Shown piece after piece: positions 19,868 through 28,467 of a stretch of 64,000 nucleotides of DNA. The position numbers were made by a program, and so were the translations under genes. Source of the DNA: Rhodospirillales bacterium (GTDB lineage: Bacteria > Pseudomonadota > Alphaproteobacteria > Rhodospirillales > Shumkoniaceae); assembly GCA_018432935.1 (NCBI GenBank), contig JAHDSF010000022.1:62001-126000 (forward strand), read 5' to 3'. The notes below the pieces were generated by a model. The model was not told where the DNA came from and did not search any database. It saw only the letters and a program-made list of their open reading frames with translations. Each line of letters starts with the position of its first letter. The first letter of the stretch is position 1.

Positions 19868-21563
19868 GCTGGACCGGCGGGTCGGCATCGACGGCGAGAA
19901 GGTGCTTCTCGCCGTCGTCACGCTTTATGTCGTCGTCTTCGCCGCGCTGCCGCTGGCCCGCCTGCTCGCCGAGGCCTTCCTGCCCGAAGGCCGCATGAGC
20001 GGCGAGCTGGTCCTCCAGGTGCTGACCTCGCGCGCCGCCGTCAACGCCACCGTCAACACCATCGAGACGGCGGTGTGGTCGACGGTGATCTCGCTGCTCC
20101 TGGGGACGTCGGTGGCGATCCTGGTCGGCCTTACCGACGTCCGCTTCAAGCCGTCGCTGTCGTTCCTGCTGCTGATGCCGATGCTGATCCCGGCCCAGAT
20201 CAGCGCGCTCTCCTGGCTCGAGCTGACGGGCCCGTCGAGCCCGGTGCTGCACGCGCTCGGCATCGCCCCGCCGTTGGGAACGCGCAATCCGCTGTATTCG
20301 CGCGAAGGCGTTATCCTGCTGATGGGCATCGAGCATGCAACGATCGTCTTTCTCTCGGTTCGCGCCGGGCTGCGGGTGCTGCCCCGCAACCTGGTGGAGG
20401 CGGCCCGCGCCGCCGGGGCGACGCCCGGCCGCATCGTGCGCGACATCGTGCTGCCGCAGCTCCGTCCGGCGATGGTCGCCGGCGGCGCCCTCGCCTTCGT
20501 CTCGTCGATCGGCAATTTCGGGATTCCCGCGCTGCTTGGCATTCCCGGCCGCTACACACTGCTCACGACCCTGATCTATCAGCGGCTCAGCGGCTTCGGC
20601 CCGCGGGTCCTGGGCGAGGTCGGGGCGCTGGCCCTGGTGCTGGCGGCGCTGGCCGCGGTCGGCCTTGCGGTCCAGGCGATCGCATTGCGCGGCCACCGCA
20701 GCGCTGCCGCCGCCGGTCCCGACGTCACACCGTTCCGCCTCGCAGCGTGGCGCCTGCCCGTCGAAGCCCTGTTGTGGGGCCTGCTGGTCCTGATCGCCAT
20801 CCTGCCGCTGGTGGCACTGGCCGGCACCTCGCTGGTTCAGGCGCTGGGGGTGCCGCTGACGCCGACCACCGCCACCTTCGAGCACTACCGCTATATCCTG
20901 ACCGAGTACCCGGCGACCCGGCGCGCCTTCCTCAACTCCGGCAGCCTGGCCGCCCTCGCGGCGATCGTGATCGCGCTGATCTCCCTGCCGCTCGGCCACG
21001 TCGCGTTGCGCCGGCCGAGCGCGCTGACCCGCGTCATCGACGTGATCGCCGACGCGCCTTTCGCGCTGCCCGGGATCGTGCTGTCGATCGCCTGCATCAT
21101 GGTATACCTGAAGCCGCTGCCGCTGCTCGGGGTCGGCCTCTACGGCACCTACGGCATCATCCTGTTCGCCTACTTCGGCCGTTTTCTCGCCCTCGGCCTT
21201 CGTCCGACGGTCGCCGGCCTGCGCCAGATCGACCCGGCGTTGGAAGAGGCCGCCAGCATCGCCGGCGCGGGCGCGCTGCGGCGGCTCGCGACCGTGGTGC
21301 TGCCGCTTGCCGCGCCCGCGGCGATGGCCGGCGCAGTCCTGGTGTTCATGAGTGCCTTCAACGAGCTGACCGTGTCGGTGCTGCTGTGGTCGTCGGGGTA
21401 CGAAACCCTTGGCGTGATCGTCTTCAACCTCTATGACGAAGGCAATGCGACCGCCGCGGCGGCGGTCGCCATGCTGTCGGTCCTGGTGACGCTGGCGATC
21501 GCCGCGGTTCTGACGTTTGCGGTGCGCCGCATGCCGAAGGGGGTCCTGCCATGGCAGGCGTAA
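19845..21563 (+). CDS. ABC transporter permease, two fused membrane domains
   Basis: 572 residues from ATG 19845; a GTG ten codons upstream (with GGAGAG) is an alternative, and both lie in the inverted repeat. The protein holds two copies of the binding-protein-dependent permease domain, each with about six membrane helices and an EAA loop (LVEAARAAGATPGRIVRDIVLP near residue 190; EEAASIAGAGALRRLATVVLP near 475). Fused permeases of this size are typical of Fe3+ and 2-aminoethylphosphonate importers. Its 3' end overlaps the ATPase gene by 13 bp. Confidence 0.9.
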   Translation: MTLTPFQALDRRVGIDGEKVLLAVVTLYVVVFAALPLARLLAEAFLPEGRMSGELVLQVLTSRAAVNATVNTIETAVWSTVISLLLGTSVAILVGLTDVRFKPSLSFLLLMPMLIPAQISALSWLELTGPSSPVLHALGIAPPLGTRNPLYSREGVILLMGIEHATIVFLSVRAGLRVLPRNLVEAARAAGATPGRIVRDIVLPQLRPAMVAGGALAFVSSIGNFGIPALLGIPGRYTLLTTLIYQRLSGFGPRVLGEVGALALVLAALAAVGLAVQAIALRGHRSAAAAGPDVTPFRLAAWRLPVEALLWGLLVLIAILPLVALAGTSLVQALGVPLTPTTATFEHYRYILTEYPATRRAFLNSGSLAALAAIVIALISLPLGHVALRRPSALTRVIDVIADAPFALPGIVLSIACIMVYLKPLPLLGVGLYGTYGIILFAYFGRFLALGLRPTVAGLRQIDPALEEAASIAGAGALRRLATVVLPLAAPAAMAGAVLVFMSAFNELTVSVLLWSSGYETLGVIVFNLYDEGNATAAAAVAMLSVLVTLAIAAVLTFAVRRMPKGVLPWQA

Positions 21564-22612
21564 GGTTGCGCGAGGTCACCAAGCGCTTCAAGGGTGTCGC
21601 CGCGGTCGACGGCGTCGACCTTGAGGTCGCGTCCGGCCTGTTCGTCGCCCTGCTCGGGCCCTCGGGATGCGGCAAGACGACCCTGCTGCGCCTGGTCGCA
21701 GGATTCGAGTCCCCCGATGCCGGTACGGTGGCGATCGACGACGAGGTGGTCTCGACCGCCACCTCCGTAGTGCCGCCGGAGCGGCGCCGCATCGGCATGG
21801 TGTTTCAGTCCTACGCGCTGTGGCCGCACATGAACGTGGCCGACAACGTCGGCTATGCGCTGAAGGTCAAGAGCGTGCCCGCGGCGGAGCGCAAGCGACG
21901 GGTCGCGGCGGCGCTGGCCGCGGTCGGGCTGGCCGACTACGGCCGCCGACGGCCGTCCGAGCTGTCCGGCGGCCAGCGGCAGCGGGTGGCGCTGGCCCGC
22001 TGCCTGGCGATGGAGCCGCGGGTGGTGCTGCTGGACGAGCCGCTCGCCAACCTCGACGTGCACCTGCGCGACTCGATGCAGGCCGAGTTCCGCGCCTTCC
22101 ACGCGGCGACCGGGTCGACGATGATCTACGTCACCCACGACCAGGCGGAAGCGATGGCGCTCGCCGACATGGTCGCCGTCATGCACCGCGGCCGCGTCGA
22201 GCAGCTTGCCCCGCCCGCCGACCTCTACCACCGTCCGGCGACACCGATGGTGGCAGAGTTCGTCGGCCGAGGCATGGTGGTGCCGGCGCTGGTCGAGGGC
22301 TCGCCCGATGCCGGGCGCATCCGCGCCTCCGTCCTCGGCGCCGCCGTGCCGCTTCGCTGCAACGGTGCGACCAACTCGGCGCTCGCCTGCCTGCGCCCCG
22401 AGGGCCTGGAGCTGGCGGACGCCGATGCCGGCGGCTGCATTCCGGCGCGCGTCGAGACTCTGACCTTCACCGGCGCCACCACCACGGTGCACCTGCGGGT
22501 CGAGGGCACTGGCGAGGATCGGCCGCTCTACCTCCACGTCGCCGAGCACGTGCCGCCGCGGGGGAGCCGCGTCGGGGTGCGGATTCGCGACGGCTGGCTG
22601 ATCCCCGGCTGA
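21551..22612 (+). CDS. ABC transporter ATP-binding protein
   Basis: 353 residues. Walker A is GPSGCGKTT, the Q-loop VFQSYALWPHMNV, the signature LSGGQRQR, Walker B VVLLDEPLANLD and the H-loop YVTHDQAEAM. A C-terminal TOBE-like regulatory domain begins near residue 270 (ALACLRPEGLEL). This is the Fe3+/spermidine/2-aminoethylphosphonate class of importer ATPase and powers the fused permease just upstream. AAGGGGGTCC before the ATG lies inside the permease gene, so translation is coupled. Confidence 0.95.
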   Translation: MAGVRLREVTKRFKGVAAVDGVDLEVASGLFVALLGPSGCGKTTLLRLVAGFESPDAGTVAIDDEVVSTATSVVPPERRRIGMVFQSYALWPHMNVADNVGYALKVKSVPAAERKRRVAAALAAVGLADYGRRRPSELSGGQRQRVALARCLAMEPRVVLLDEPLANLDVHLRDSMQAEFRAFHAATGSTMIYVTHDQAEAMALADMVAVMHRGRVEQLAPPADLYHRPATPMVAEFVGRGMVVPALVEGSPDAGRIRASVLGAAVPLRCNGATNSALACLRPEGLELADADAGGCIPARVETLTFTGATTTVHLRVEGTGEDRPLYLHVAEHVPPRGSRVGVRIRDGWLIPG

Positions 22613-22649
22613 ACCGCTTTTCTTTGCGTCTTTCGGCCGTTAAGGTCCC

Positions 22650-23912
22650 TTGCAGCCGTCATCCGGCGATGGCGGCGGAACAGGAGAGTCGCACCTGAAC
22701 GACCAGAATGCGCCTTTCAGGACGACCCGTTTCTGGCGCGCCTTCCCAGCCGGCATGCGGCGGCGCTGGTGGATGTTCCGCGCCTTCGACGCCCTGGCAC
22801 GGCACTGGCCGGTAACGAGGCCGCGGCACGGGCTCCTGGTCGTACGGATGGACGGCATCGGCGACATGGTGCTTTTCCGTGCCAGCCTCGACAGCTACGC
22901 CGAGACGTTCCGGGTCGCGCCTGCAGACATCACCGTGCTCGGCTGCAGGAGCTGGGAACAGATCGCCGCCGAGGCGTTCCCCGGCTACCGCGTCGTCTGC
23001 ATCGACGAGCACGCGTTCGCGCGGCGCCCTTTCTACCGCTTCCGCGTCGCCTTGCAGGTGCGCCGCCTGAACCCGGCGATCACCGTCTGCGACGCCTTCT
23101 TCCGTCGCGCCCTGATGTCCGACGCGCTGGCCTGGATCGCAGGGGCGCCGCGCACCGTTATGTCGGCGCCCTACGTCAGCGATCGCACCCGTAGCGAGTA
23201 CGCGTGGTACCTCAGCCAGGCTTCGCGGGTGATCGACACCGGCCGCTACCCGGCGCACGAGGTGGTGCGCCACTTCGCCTTCCTGTCGGGGATCGCCGGC
23301 CGGACCCTGGCGCCGCGGCCGCCGGTGCTGCCGTGGCGCGACCGCGAACCGCCGCTACCGGCGGGGGCCCCCTATGCGGTGCTGAACCCCGGCAGCAACG
23401 AGCCCGGCCGGCGCTGGCCGATCGCCTCCTACGTCGAGCTTGCACGCCGCCTGCTCGGCGCCGGCCTGCGGGTGGTGCTGGTCGGCTCGCCGGCACAGCG
23501 GCCGCCGGATTCGGCGCTGGCGGCGATCGCCGGGGAACCCGGATTCGTCGATCTGATCGGCCGCACCTCGCTGCCGGAACTGCTCGACCTCCTGACGCAC
23601 GCGGCGCTGGTCGTCGGCAACGATTCGGGCCCGGCCCACGTGGCGATCGCGCTGGGGGCGCCGACCGCGGTGATCGTCGGCGGCGGCCACTTCGGCTGCT
23701 TCTTCCCCTATCCGGAAGGCGTCGCCCCCGCGACCGCCCGCTTCCTGTACCACGAGATGGAGTGCTACCACTGCTTCTGGCGCTGCCCGAAGCGGGCCGA
23801 CCCGTGCGACCCGTTTCCCTGCGTCGCGTCGGTAGCTGTCGATGGGGTGTGGGCGGCGGCACGCGAGCTGCTGGAGATGGCGGACGCCCCGCGGCGCGCC
23901 AGGGAGAGCTGA
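22650..23912 (+). CDS. Glycosyltransferase family 9 (heptosyltransferase-like)
   Basis: 420 residues from a TTG; the true start may be CTG 22695, which has GGAG nine bases upstream, or ATG 22755. GT9 features are LLVVRMDGIGDMVLFRASL (acceptor domain), LNPGSNEPGRRWPIASY and the sugar-nucleotide site VVGNDSGPAHVAIALGAPTAVI. The C-terminal cysteine-rich MECYHCFWRCPKRADPCD stretch is common in GT9 proteins. GT9 enzymes add heptose or other sugars to lipopolysaccharide core on the cytoplasmic face. The stop overlaps the next start (TGATG). Confidence 0.88.
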   Translation: MQPSSGDGGGTGESHLNDQNAPFRTTRFWRAFPAGMRRRWWMFRAFDALARHWPVTRPRHGLLVVRMDGIGDMVLFRASLDSYAETFRVAPADITVLGCRSWEQIAAEAFPGYRVVCIDEHAFARRPFYRFRVALQVRRLNPAITVCDAFFRRALMSDALAWIAGAPRTVMSAPYVSDRTRSEYAWYLSQASRVIDTGRYPAHEVVRHFAFLSGIAGRTLAPRPPVLPWRDREPPLPAGAPYAVLNPGSNEPGRRWPIASYVELARRLLGAGLRVVLVGSPAQRPPDSALAAIAGEPGFVDLIGRTSLPELLDLLTHAALVVGNDSGPAHVAIALGAPTAVIVGGGHFGCFFPYPEGVAPATARFLYHEMECYHCFWRCPKRADPCDPFPCVASVAVDGVWAAARELLEMADAPRRARES

Positions 23913-24601
23913 TGCCGGACAACCCGCTCTATCGGTCCTACGACCGCTTCAAGGAATACCGGCCGCCGTCCTTGGGCGAGAAGCTGAAGCGGCGCCTCGA
24001 TGACGAGGTCTGGACGCCGGCCGCCTGCACCGCGGCCATGTCGTTCCTCGAGATCGGCTGCGGCACCGGCGAGTTCCTGCTCTACCTGCGGGCAAAGGGG
24101 GTCGCCGATTTCCTCGGCGTCGACCAGGATCTCGCCCTGGCCAGGGTGATGCCCGAGGAGCTGCGCGCCCACTTCGTCGCCGCCGAGGTCTCGGCGTTCC
24201 TGTCCTCGGCTGCCGGCATCCGAGGCTTCGACCGCATCGCCCTGTTCGACGTGCTCGAGCATTTCGCGCCCGAGGAGGGGATCCGGCTCCTGCAGGCGCT
24301 GGGCGAGCGGCTGAACCCTGGCGGCCGCATCATCGTCAAGGTGCCGAACGCGGAATCGCCGTGGGGCGCCCGCTACCAGCACGGCGACCTCACCCACCGC
24401 ACCGCGTTGACGGCCGGCAGCCTGCGCCAGATCGCGCTGGCCTCCGGACTGGTCTGCGAGCGCGCCTATCCGCAGCGGCGCGGAGCCCCGTTCCGGATGG
24501 CCACCGACGCCGCCCTGCATTGGGCCCTGTCCAGAATCCTGCTGACCCCGCCCGAGATCTGGTCCGCCAACGTCTATGCGATCCTTCGCAAGGACGCCTG
24601 A
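23912..24601 (+). CDS. Class I SAM-dependent methyltransferase
   Basis: 229 residues. The SAM-binding motif I is FLEIGCGTGEFLLYL; motif II/III are in FDRIALFDVLEHFAPEEG and LNPGGRIIVKVPN. The pattern is that of methyltransferase-type 11/23 proteins found in glycan clusters. It starts on the stop codon of the GT9 gene (TGATG), so it should act on the same product, possibly methylating a sugar. Its stop is two bases from the end of the opposing DUF6165 gene. Confidence 0.9.
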   Translation: MPDNPLYRSYDRFKEYRPPSLGEKLKRRLDDEVWTPAACTAAMSFLEIGCGTGEFLLYLRAKGVADFLGVDQDLALARVMPEELRAHFVAAEVSAFLSSAAGIRGFDRIALFDVLEHFAPEEGIRLLQALGERLNPGGRIIVKVPNAESPWGARYQHGDLTHRTALTAGSLRQIALASGLVCERAYPQRRGAPFRMATDAALHWALSRILLTPPEIWSANVYAILRKDA

Positions 24602-24603
24602 CG

Positions 24604-25008
24604 TCAGTATGCCGTGTACGACTTCTCTTCCAGGAAGGCAGCGCCGCACAGGAGGTTGATCCTGCGCTTGACCTCCGAACGCACGTCGTTGGTCCGGTAG
24701 ACGGCGCGGGCCAGGGCCACGAACTCGGGCCCGAAATCCTGGCGCCGTTCGCAGTCGCGGATCGCGTCCTCGATCTCCCACAGCCTTTCGTTGATCGCCT
24801 TGAGCTCGGCGCCCAGGGCGTCGAGCTCCGCCGAGGCGGGGACGGCGGCGGCGCGGGCCGCGGCCAGCGTCTCCAGCTCCCGGCGCACGTTGGCCAGCTT
24901 CTCCGGGTCCGAGATGCGTTCGCTCTTGATCTGCAGGATGGTGATCTTGTCGACCAGTTCGCCGTGGGCGACGTCGATGCGGACGGTGGGGGCGGTGGCG
25001 CGGGGCAT
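24604..25008 (-). CDS. DUF6165 family protein
   Basis: 134 residues from ATG 25008. The opening (VRIDVAHGELVDKITILQIKSERI) matches the DUF6165 family, often found in polysaccharide and lipopolysaccharide loci without known activity. The rest is predicted helical, with a charged middle and CGAAFLEEKSYTAY at the end. The ATG overlaps the stop of the upstream GT9 gene (TGATG), a sign of translational coupling. Confidence 0.88.
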   Translation of the reverse strand: MPRATAPTVRIDVAHGELVDKITILQIKSERISDPEKLANVRRELETLAAARAAAVPASAELDALGAELKAINERLWEIEDAIRDCERRQDFGPEFVALARAVYRTNDVRSEVKRRINLLCGAAFLEEKSYTAY

Positions 25009-26138
25009 CAGGCGGCTTCCCTCTGCAGGAGACGGCGGAAGGTGGCGAGGACGGCGTCGGCATCGAGCCGGGCGACGCAGGCGAACAGATCGCCTTCGAG
25101 CGGCAGCGAGCAGTCGCCGCGGCAGCCCTGGCACGGCATCGGCACGTACAGGAACTCCACGTTCGGCGGCGTCAGCTCGGGCGGGTAGGGCACGATCTCG
25201 TCGACGTAGGCGGCGCTGGCCAGACAGAGCGTCGGCGCGCCAACCGCCACCGCCAGGTGCATCAGCGCGGTATCGGCCGAGACCACCAGCCGGGCGGCCC
25301 GCAACAGCGGCACCGCCTCGCGGAACCCCGAGCCGTCGAACCGCACCTTCGGATGCGCCAGCAGGGACGCGAAGACGGGGTTGCGCGCCGGATCGTCGGG
25401 GGCGCCGGTCACCACCGCCTGCCATCCGGCCGGCAGGGCCTCGGCCAGCGCCTCGAACAGCGCCGCCGCAGGCTGCTTGGCCGGCACCGCCGAAAACGGC
25501 TGGAACACCACCGTCGGCGCCTCCAGCGCGGCGGGCTCGGGCAGGCGCACCGCGGCCACGACCGGCAGCGGCGGGGCGTCGTCAGCGCCGTTCAGCCAGT
25601 TGGCGAAGGCGGCCCAGCGCCGGTAGATGGAGCCGCGCTCGGGGCCGCTGTCGAACACCCGGGTGAAGCGGCGCCTGTTGGCGGCCAGGGCGGCGGCGTA
25701 CTTGAGCCACGTCCGCGGCGCCATCGCCGCCGTCTCGGGCGCCTGGGCGGCGAGGATCATCGATTCGTCGAGCCACGGATGGCGCAGATGGTCGGTGCTG
25801 ACGACGAGCCGGAAGCTGCGCACGTAGAGATCGCGGGCGACCGCAAAGCGGTAGCCGGGGTCGCGGCGGTAGCGGGGGAAGTCGACTGCGATCACCTCGA
25901 TCCCTTCGGGGAACAGGAAGGCGACCTTGGCCGAGGCCTTCGGCGTCAGCACTGCGACCGGTTCGCCCGGCGCCGCCAGCCGCAGGTACATCGGCAGGAC
26001 GTGCGAGAACAGGATGCTGTCGCCCAGTCCGCCGCTGCGTACCAGCAGCACCCCCCGCGGCGCGCCCCGCGCCGCGGTCCGGCAGCGGACGCGGATCGAG
26101 CGGTCGAGAACGTCGAGCAGTCGGTTACGGGCGCTCAA
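25008..26138 (-). CDS. Glycosyltransferase family 9 protein, second copy
   Basis: 376 residues from a TTG (MSARNRLLDVLDRS); there is no clear ribosome site, so the start is uncertain. GT9 features: LLVRSGGLGDSILFSHVLPMY, VFQPFSAVPAKQPAAA, and the nucleotide-sugar segment LVVSADTALMHLAVAVGAPTLCL; a cysteine-rich MPCQGCRGDCSLP near the end. It shares little sequence with the first GT9 beyond these motifs, so it is not a recent duplicate. The two transcription units (GT9-methyltransferase and GT9-DUF6165) converge. Confidence 0.85.
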   Translation of the reverse strand: MSARNRLLDVLDRSIRVRCRTAARGAPRGVLLVRSGGLGDSILFSHVLPMYLRLAAPGEPVAVLTPKASAKVAFLFPEGIEVIAVDFPRYRRDPGYRFAVARDLYVRSFRLVVSTDHLRHPWLDESMILAAQAPETAAMAPRTWLKYAAALAANRRRFTRVFDSGPERGSIYRRWAAFANWLNGADDAPPLPVVAAVRLPEPAALEAPTVVFQPFSAVPAKQPAAALFEALAEALPAGWQAVVTGAPDDPARNPVFASLLAHPKVRFDGSGFREAVPLLRAARLVVSADTALMHLAVAVGAPTLCLASAAYVDEIVPYPPELTPPNVEFLYVPMPCQGCRGDCSLPLEGDLFACVARLDADAVLATFRRLLQREAA

Positions 26139-26295
26139 GAAGGGCTGGCTCCGGCGGGCGGGTCTGCCCGGATCATACGGGTGCCCCGCGACGAGTCAAC
26201 GGAACCGCGCCTGGCTTGAACGGCCTCGCCGGGTGTACTTCGTTAACCGGAATCGTGCTACCCCAGGGCCGGTCCACCGCGAGAGGCCCGACCGC

Positions 26296-27597
26296 ATGAA
26301 GTCCTGGCGTGACGTTTTCGCCGCCTATTCCGACCGCCGGGTGCTGGCGATCCTGTTCCTCGGCCTCGCCAGCGGGCTTCCGTTTCCGCTCGCCTATTCG
26401 ACGCTCTCGGTGTGGCTCGCCGAGGCCGGCACCACCAAGACCCTGATCGGGCTGTTCAGCTGGGCCGGCACCGCCTATGCCTTCAAGTTCGTATGGTCCC
26501 CGCTGGTCGACCGGGTGCCGATCCCCGGCCTGACGCGCCTCCTCGGGCAGCGCCGCGCCTGGATGCTGACCGCCCAGCTGGCGGTGATCGCGGCCATCCT
26601 CGGCCTCGGATCCACCGATCCTGCCGCCAACCTGGCGCAGACCGCGCTTTGGACGGTGATCCTGGCGGTCGCCTCGGCAACCCAGGACATCGTCATCGAC
26701 GCTTACCGCATCGAGATCCTGCCCGAGGATCTGGGCGCAGGCTCGGGCGCGACCCAGGCCGGCTACCGCATCGGCATGCTGGCCGCCGGCGGCGGGGCGC
26801 TGGTGCTGGCCGACGCCGCGGGATGGTTCTGGGCCTACGCGGCGATGGCCGGCCTGATGGGGCTGGCGGTGGTTACCGTGCTCCTCAGCCCCGAGCCCCG
26901 GCGGCCGGAGCGGGCGCCGTTGCCCGCGTCCTCGGCGCCCCCGGTGCAGGCAGTGACCGTCTGGATTGCGAAGGCGGTGATCTCGCCGCTGGCCGAGTTC
27001 ATGGCGCGGCCGAACTGGATCGTCGTGCTGCTGTTCATCGCCTTCTACAAGTACGGCGACGCGCTGCTGGGGGTGATGGCCAACCCGTTCTACGTCGAGA
27101 TCGGCTTCTCGAAGAGCGAGATCGGCTACGTCAGCAAGTTCTACGGCACCGCGATGACGATCGTCGGCGTCGCTGCCGGAGGGATGATGGTATCGCGCTG
27201 GGGAATCGTCCGCGCCCTGCTGGTGTGCGGGGTGCTGCAGGCGGCGTCCAACCTGGTGTTCGCGCTGCAGGCGCACATCGGGCCCTCGCTGCCGATGCTG
27301 ATGGTCACCATCAGCGTCGAGAACCTCACCGGCGGCATGGGCTCGGCGGCGTTCGTCGCCTACCTCTCCAGCCTCTGCAACCTTGCCTACACCGCGACCC
27401 AGTACGCGCTGGTGTCGTCGTTCATGGCGTTCTCGCGCACCTTCTTCGCCTCCGGCGGCGGCTGGCTTGCCGACCACGTCGACTGGGTCAGCTATTTCCT
27501 CCTCACCACGGCGGCGGCCGTGCCGGGGCTCTTGCTGCTTCTGTGGATGATCCGTACCTTCCCCGAAGAAAAGCAACCCAGGGAGGCATCGGGATAA
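26296..27597 (+). CDS. ampG: AmpG-family MFS transporter (muropeptide permease)
   Basis: 433 residues from ATG 26296 ([16 protein letters not shown]); the frame is open far upstream without conserved sequence. Twelve hydrophobic helices and AmpG-type signatures are seen: [46 protein letters not shown] and [10 protein letters not shown]. AmpG imports anhydro-muropeptides released during wall turnover for recycling. It fits the neighbouring envelope genes. Its stop overlaps the macro-domain start (TAATG). Confidence 0.92.
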   Translation: MKSWRDVFAAYSDRRVLAILFLGLASGLPFPLAYSTLSVWLAEAGTTKTLIGLFSWAGTAYAFKFVWSPLVDRVPIPGLTRLLGQRRAWMLTAQLAVIAAILGLGSTDPAANLAQTALWTVILAVASATQDIVIDAYRIEILPEDLGAGSGATQAGYRIGMLAAGGGALVLADAAGWFWAYAAMAGLMGLAVVTVLLSPEPRRPERAPLPASSAPPVQAVTVWIAKAVISPLAEFMARPNWIVVLLFIAFYKYGDALLGVMANPFYVEIGFSKSEIGYVSKFYGTAMTIVGVAAGGMMVSRWGIVRALLVCGVLQAASNLVFALQAHIGPSLPMLMVTISVENLTGGMGSAAFVAYLSSLCNLAYTATQYALVSSFMAFSRTFFASGGGWLADHVDWVSYFLLTTAAAVPGLLLLLWMIRTFPEEKQPREASG

Positions 27598-28118
27598 TGC
27601 AACGCATGTCGGTCCTCGAGGGCGACATCACCACCCTTTCCGTCGACGCCATCGTCAACGCTGCCAACGAAAGCCTGCTCGGCGGCGGCGGCGTCGACGG
27701 AGCCATCCACCGCGCGGCGGGCCCGGAGCTTCTGGCCGAGTGCCGTACTCTCGGCGGCTGCCCCACCGGGCAGGCCCGCATCACCGGCGCCTACCGGCTG
27801 CCGGCCCGCCACGTCATCCACACGGTAGGACCGGTGTGGCGGGACGGCAGTCACGGCGAGGAGGCGCTGCTGGCGAGCTGCTACCGCGAATCGCTGGTGC
27901 TGGCAGTGGCGCACCGCTTGCGCAGCGTCGCCTTCCCGGCCATCAGCACCGGCGTCTACGGGTTCCCGGCGGCGCGGGCGGCGCGGATCGCGGCTGCCTC
28001 GGTGCTGGCCGTCCTGAGGACGGGAGCGCCGCTCGATTCGGTCGTCTTCTGCTGCTTTTCCTCCGAATCGGCTCGCCTGCACGAGCGGGCGATCGCCGAG
28101 CTCAATCACCCCGACTAG
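27597..28118 (+). CDS. Macro domain protein (O-acetyl-ADP-ribose deacetylase type)
   Basis: 173 residues, one macro domain. Motifs: [27 protein letters not shown] (ADP-ribose binding and the catalytic Asn/Asp region), VIHTVGPVW, and [14 protein letters not shown] (phosphate loop). The pattern is that of YmdB/MacroD-type enzymes that remove the acyl group from O-acetyl-ADP-ribose or reverse ADP-ribosylation. Translation is coupled to ampG (TAATG), an unusual pairing. A small unknown gene follows 11 bp later. Confidence 0.92.
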   Translation: MQRMSVLEGDITTLSVDAIVNAANESLLGGGGVDGAIHRAAGPELLAECRTLGGCPTGQARITGAYRLPARHVIHTVGPVWRDGSHGEEALLASCYRESLVLAVAHRLRSVAFPAISTGVYGFPAARAARIAAASVLAVLRTGAPLDSVVFCCFSSESARLHERAIAELNHPD

Positions 28119-28129
28119 ACGAGGTTTCC

Positions 28130-28438
28130 ATGCTGCGGCCGGGTCAGAAGGTCTCGATTCCATGTCAGGTGCATGGTGCACCGTTCCCCGACCAGGTGCT
28201 GGTCCGCATCGAGGCCAAGGGGCGCTACCTCGACGGCGTGATCGACCGCAAGCATCTGGTATCGCGAACCGGCCCCCTCGGCCGCATGGCGGCCGAGGTC
28301 CTGTCGGTGGACGACCGCGAGGTCGTGCTCAAGGTGCCGAAAGAGATCTCGGCCAATTTCTTCTCGCGCAGCGGCCGTTGCGTGCTCGAGCGCGCGGTCG
28401 CGGACGAGGTGATCGAGGTTCTTCCCGAGACGCCCTGA
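28130..28438 (+). CDS. Small protein of unknown function
   Basis: 102 residues from ATG 28130 with ACGAGG upstream. It begins MLRPGQKVSIPCQVHG and is rich in beta-strand-forming, alternating residues (VLVRIEAKGRYLDGVIDRKHL, EVVLKVPKEI); no signal peptide or membrane helix is seen. I do not recognise the family. It lies 11 bp behind the macro-domain gene and is probably in the ampG operon. Its end is 29 bp from the opposing hldE. Confidence 0.7.
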   Translation: MLRPGQKVSIPCQVHGAPFPDQVLVRIEAKGRYLDGVIDRKHLVSRTGPLGRMAAEVLSVDDREVVLKVPKEISANFFSRSGRCVLERAVADEVIEVLPETP

Positions 28439-28467
28439 CTCGCCGCTTGCGAGACGGAACGACCGCG

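Noticed and set aside
22683-22697. CTG as start codon of the first GT9 gene
   Set aside because: GGAG is well placed before it, but CTG initiation is rare, so the TTG at 22650 is reported and the alternative only noted.
23755-23810. Cysteine-rich segment of the GT9 protein as a possible metal site of a new kind
   Set aside because: Cysteine clusters near the C-terminus are common in family 9 glycosyltransferases; the second GT9 here has one too.
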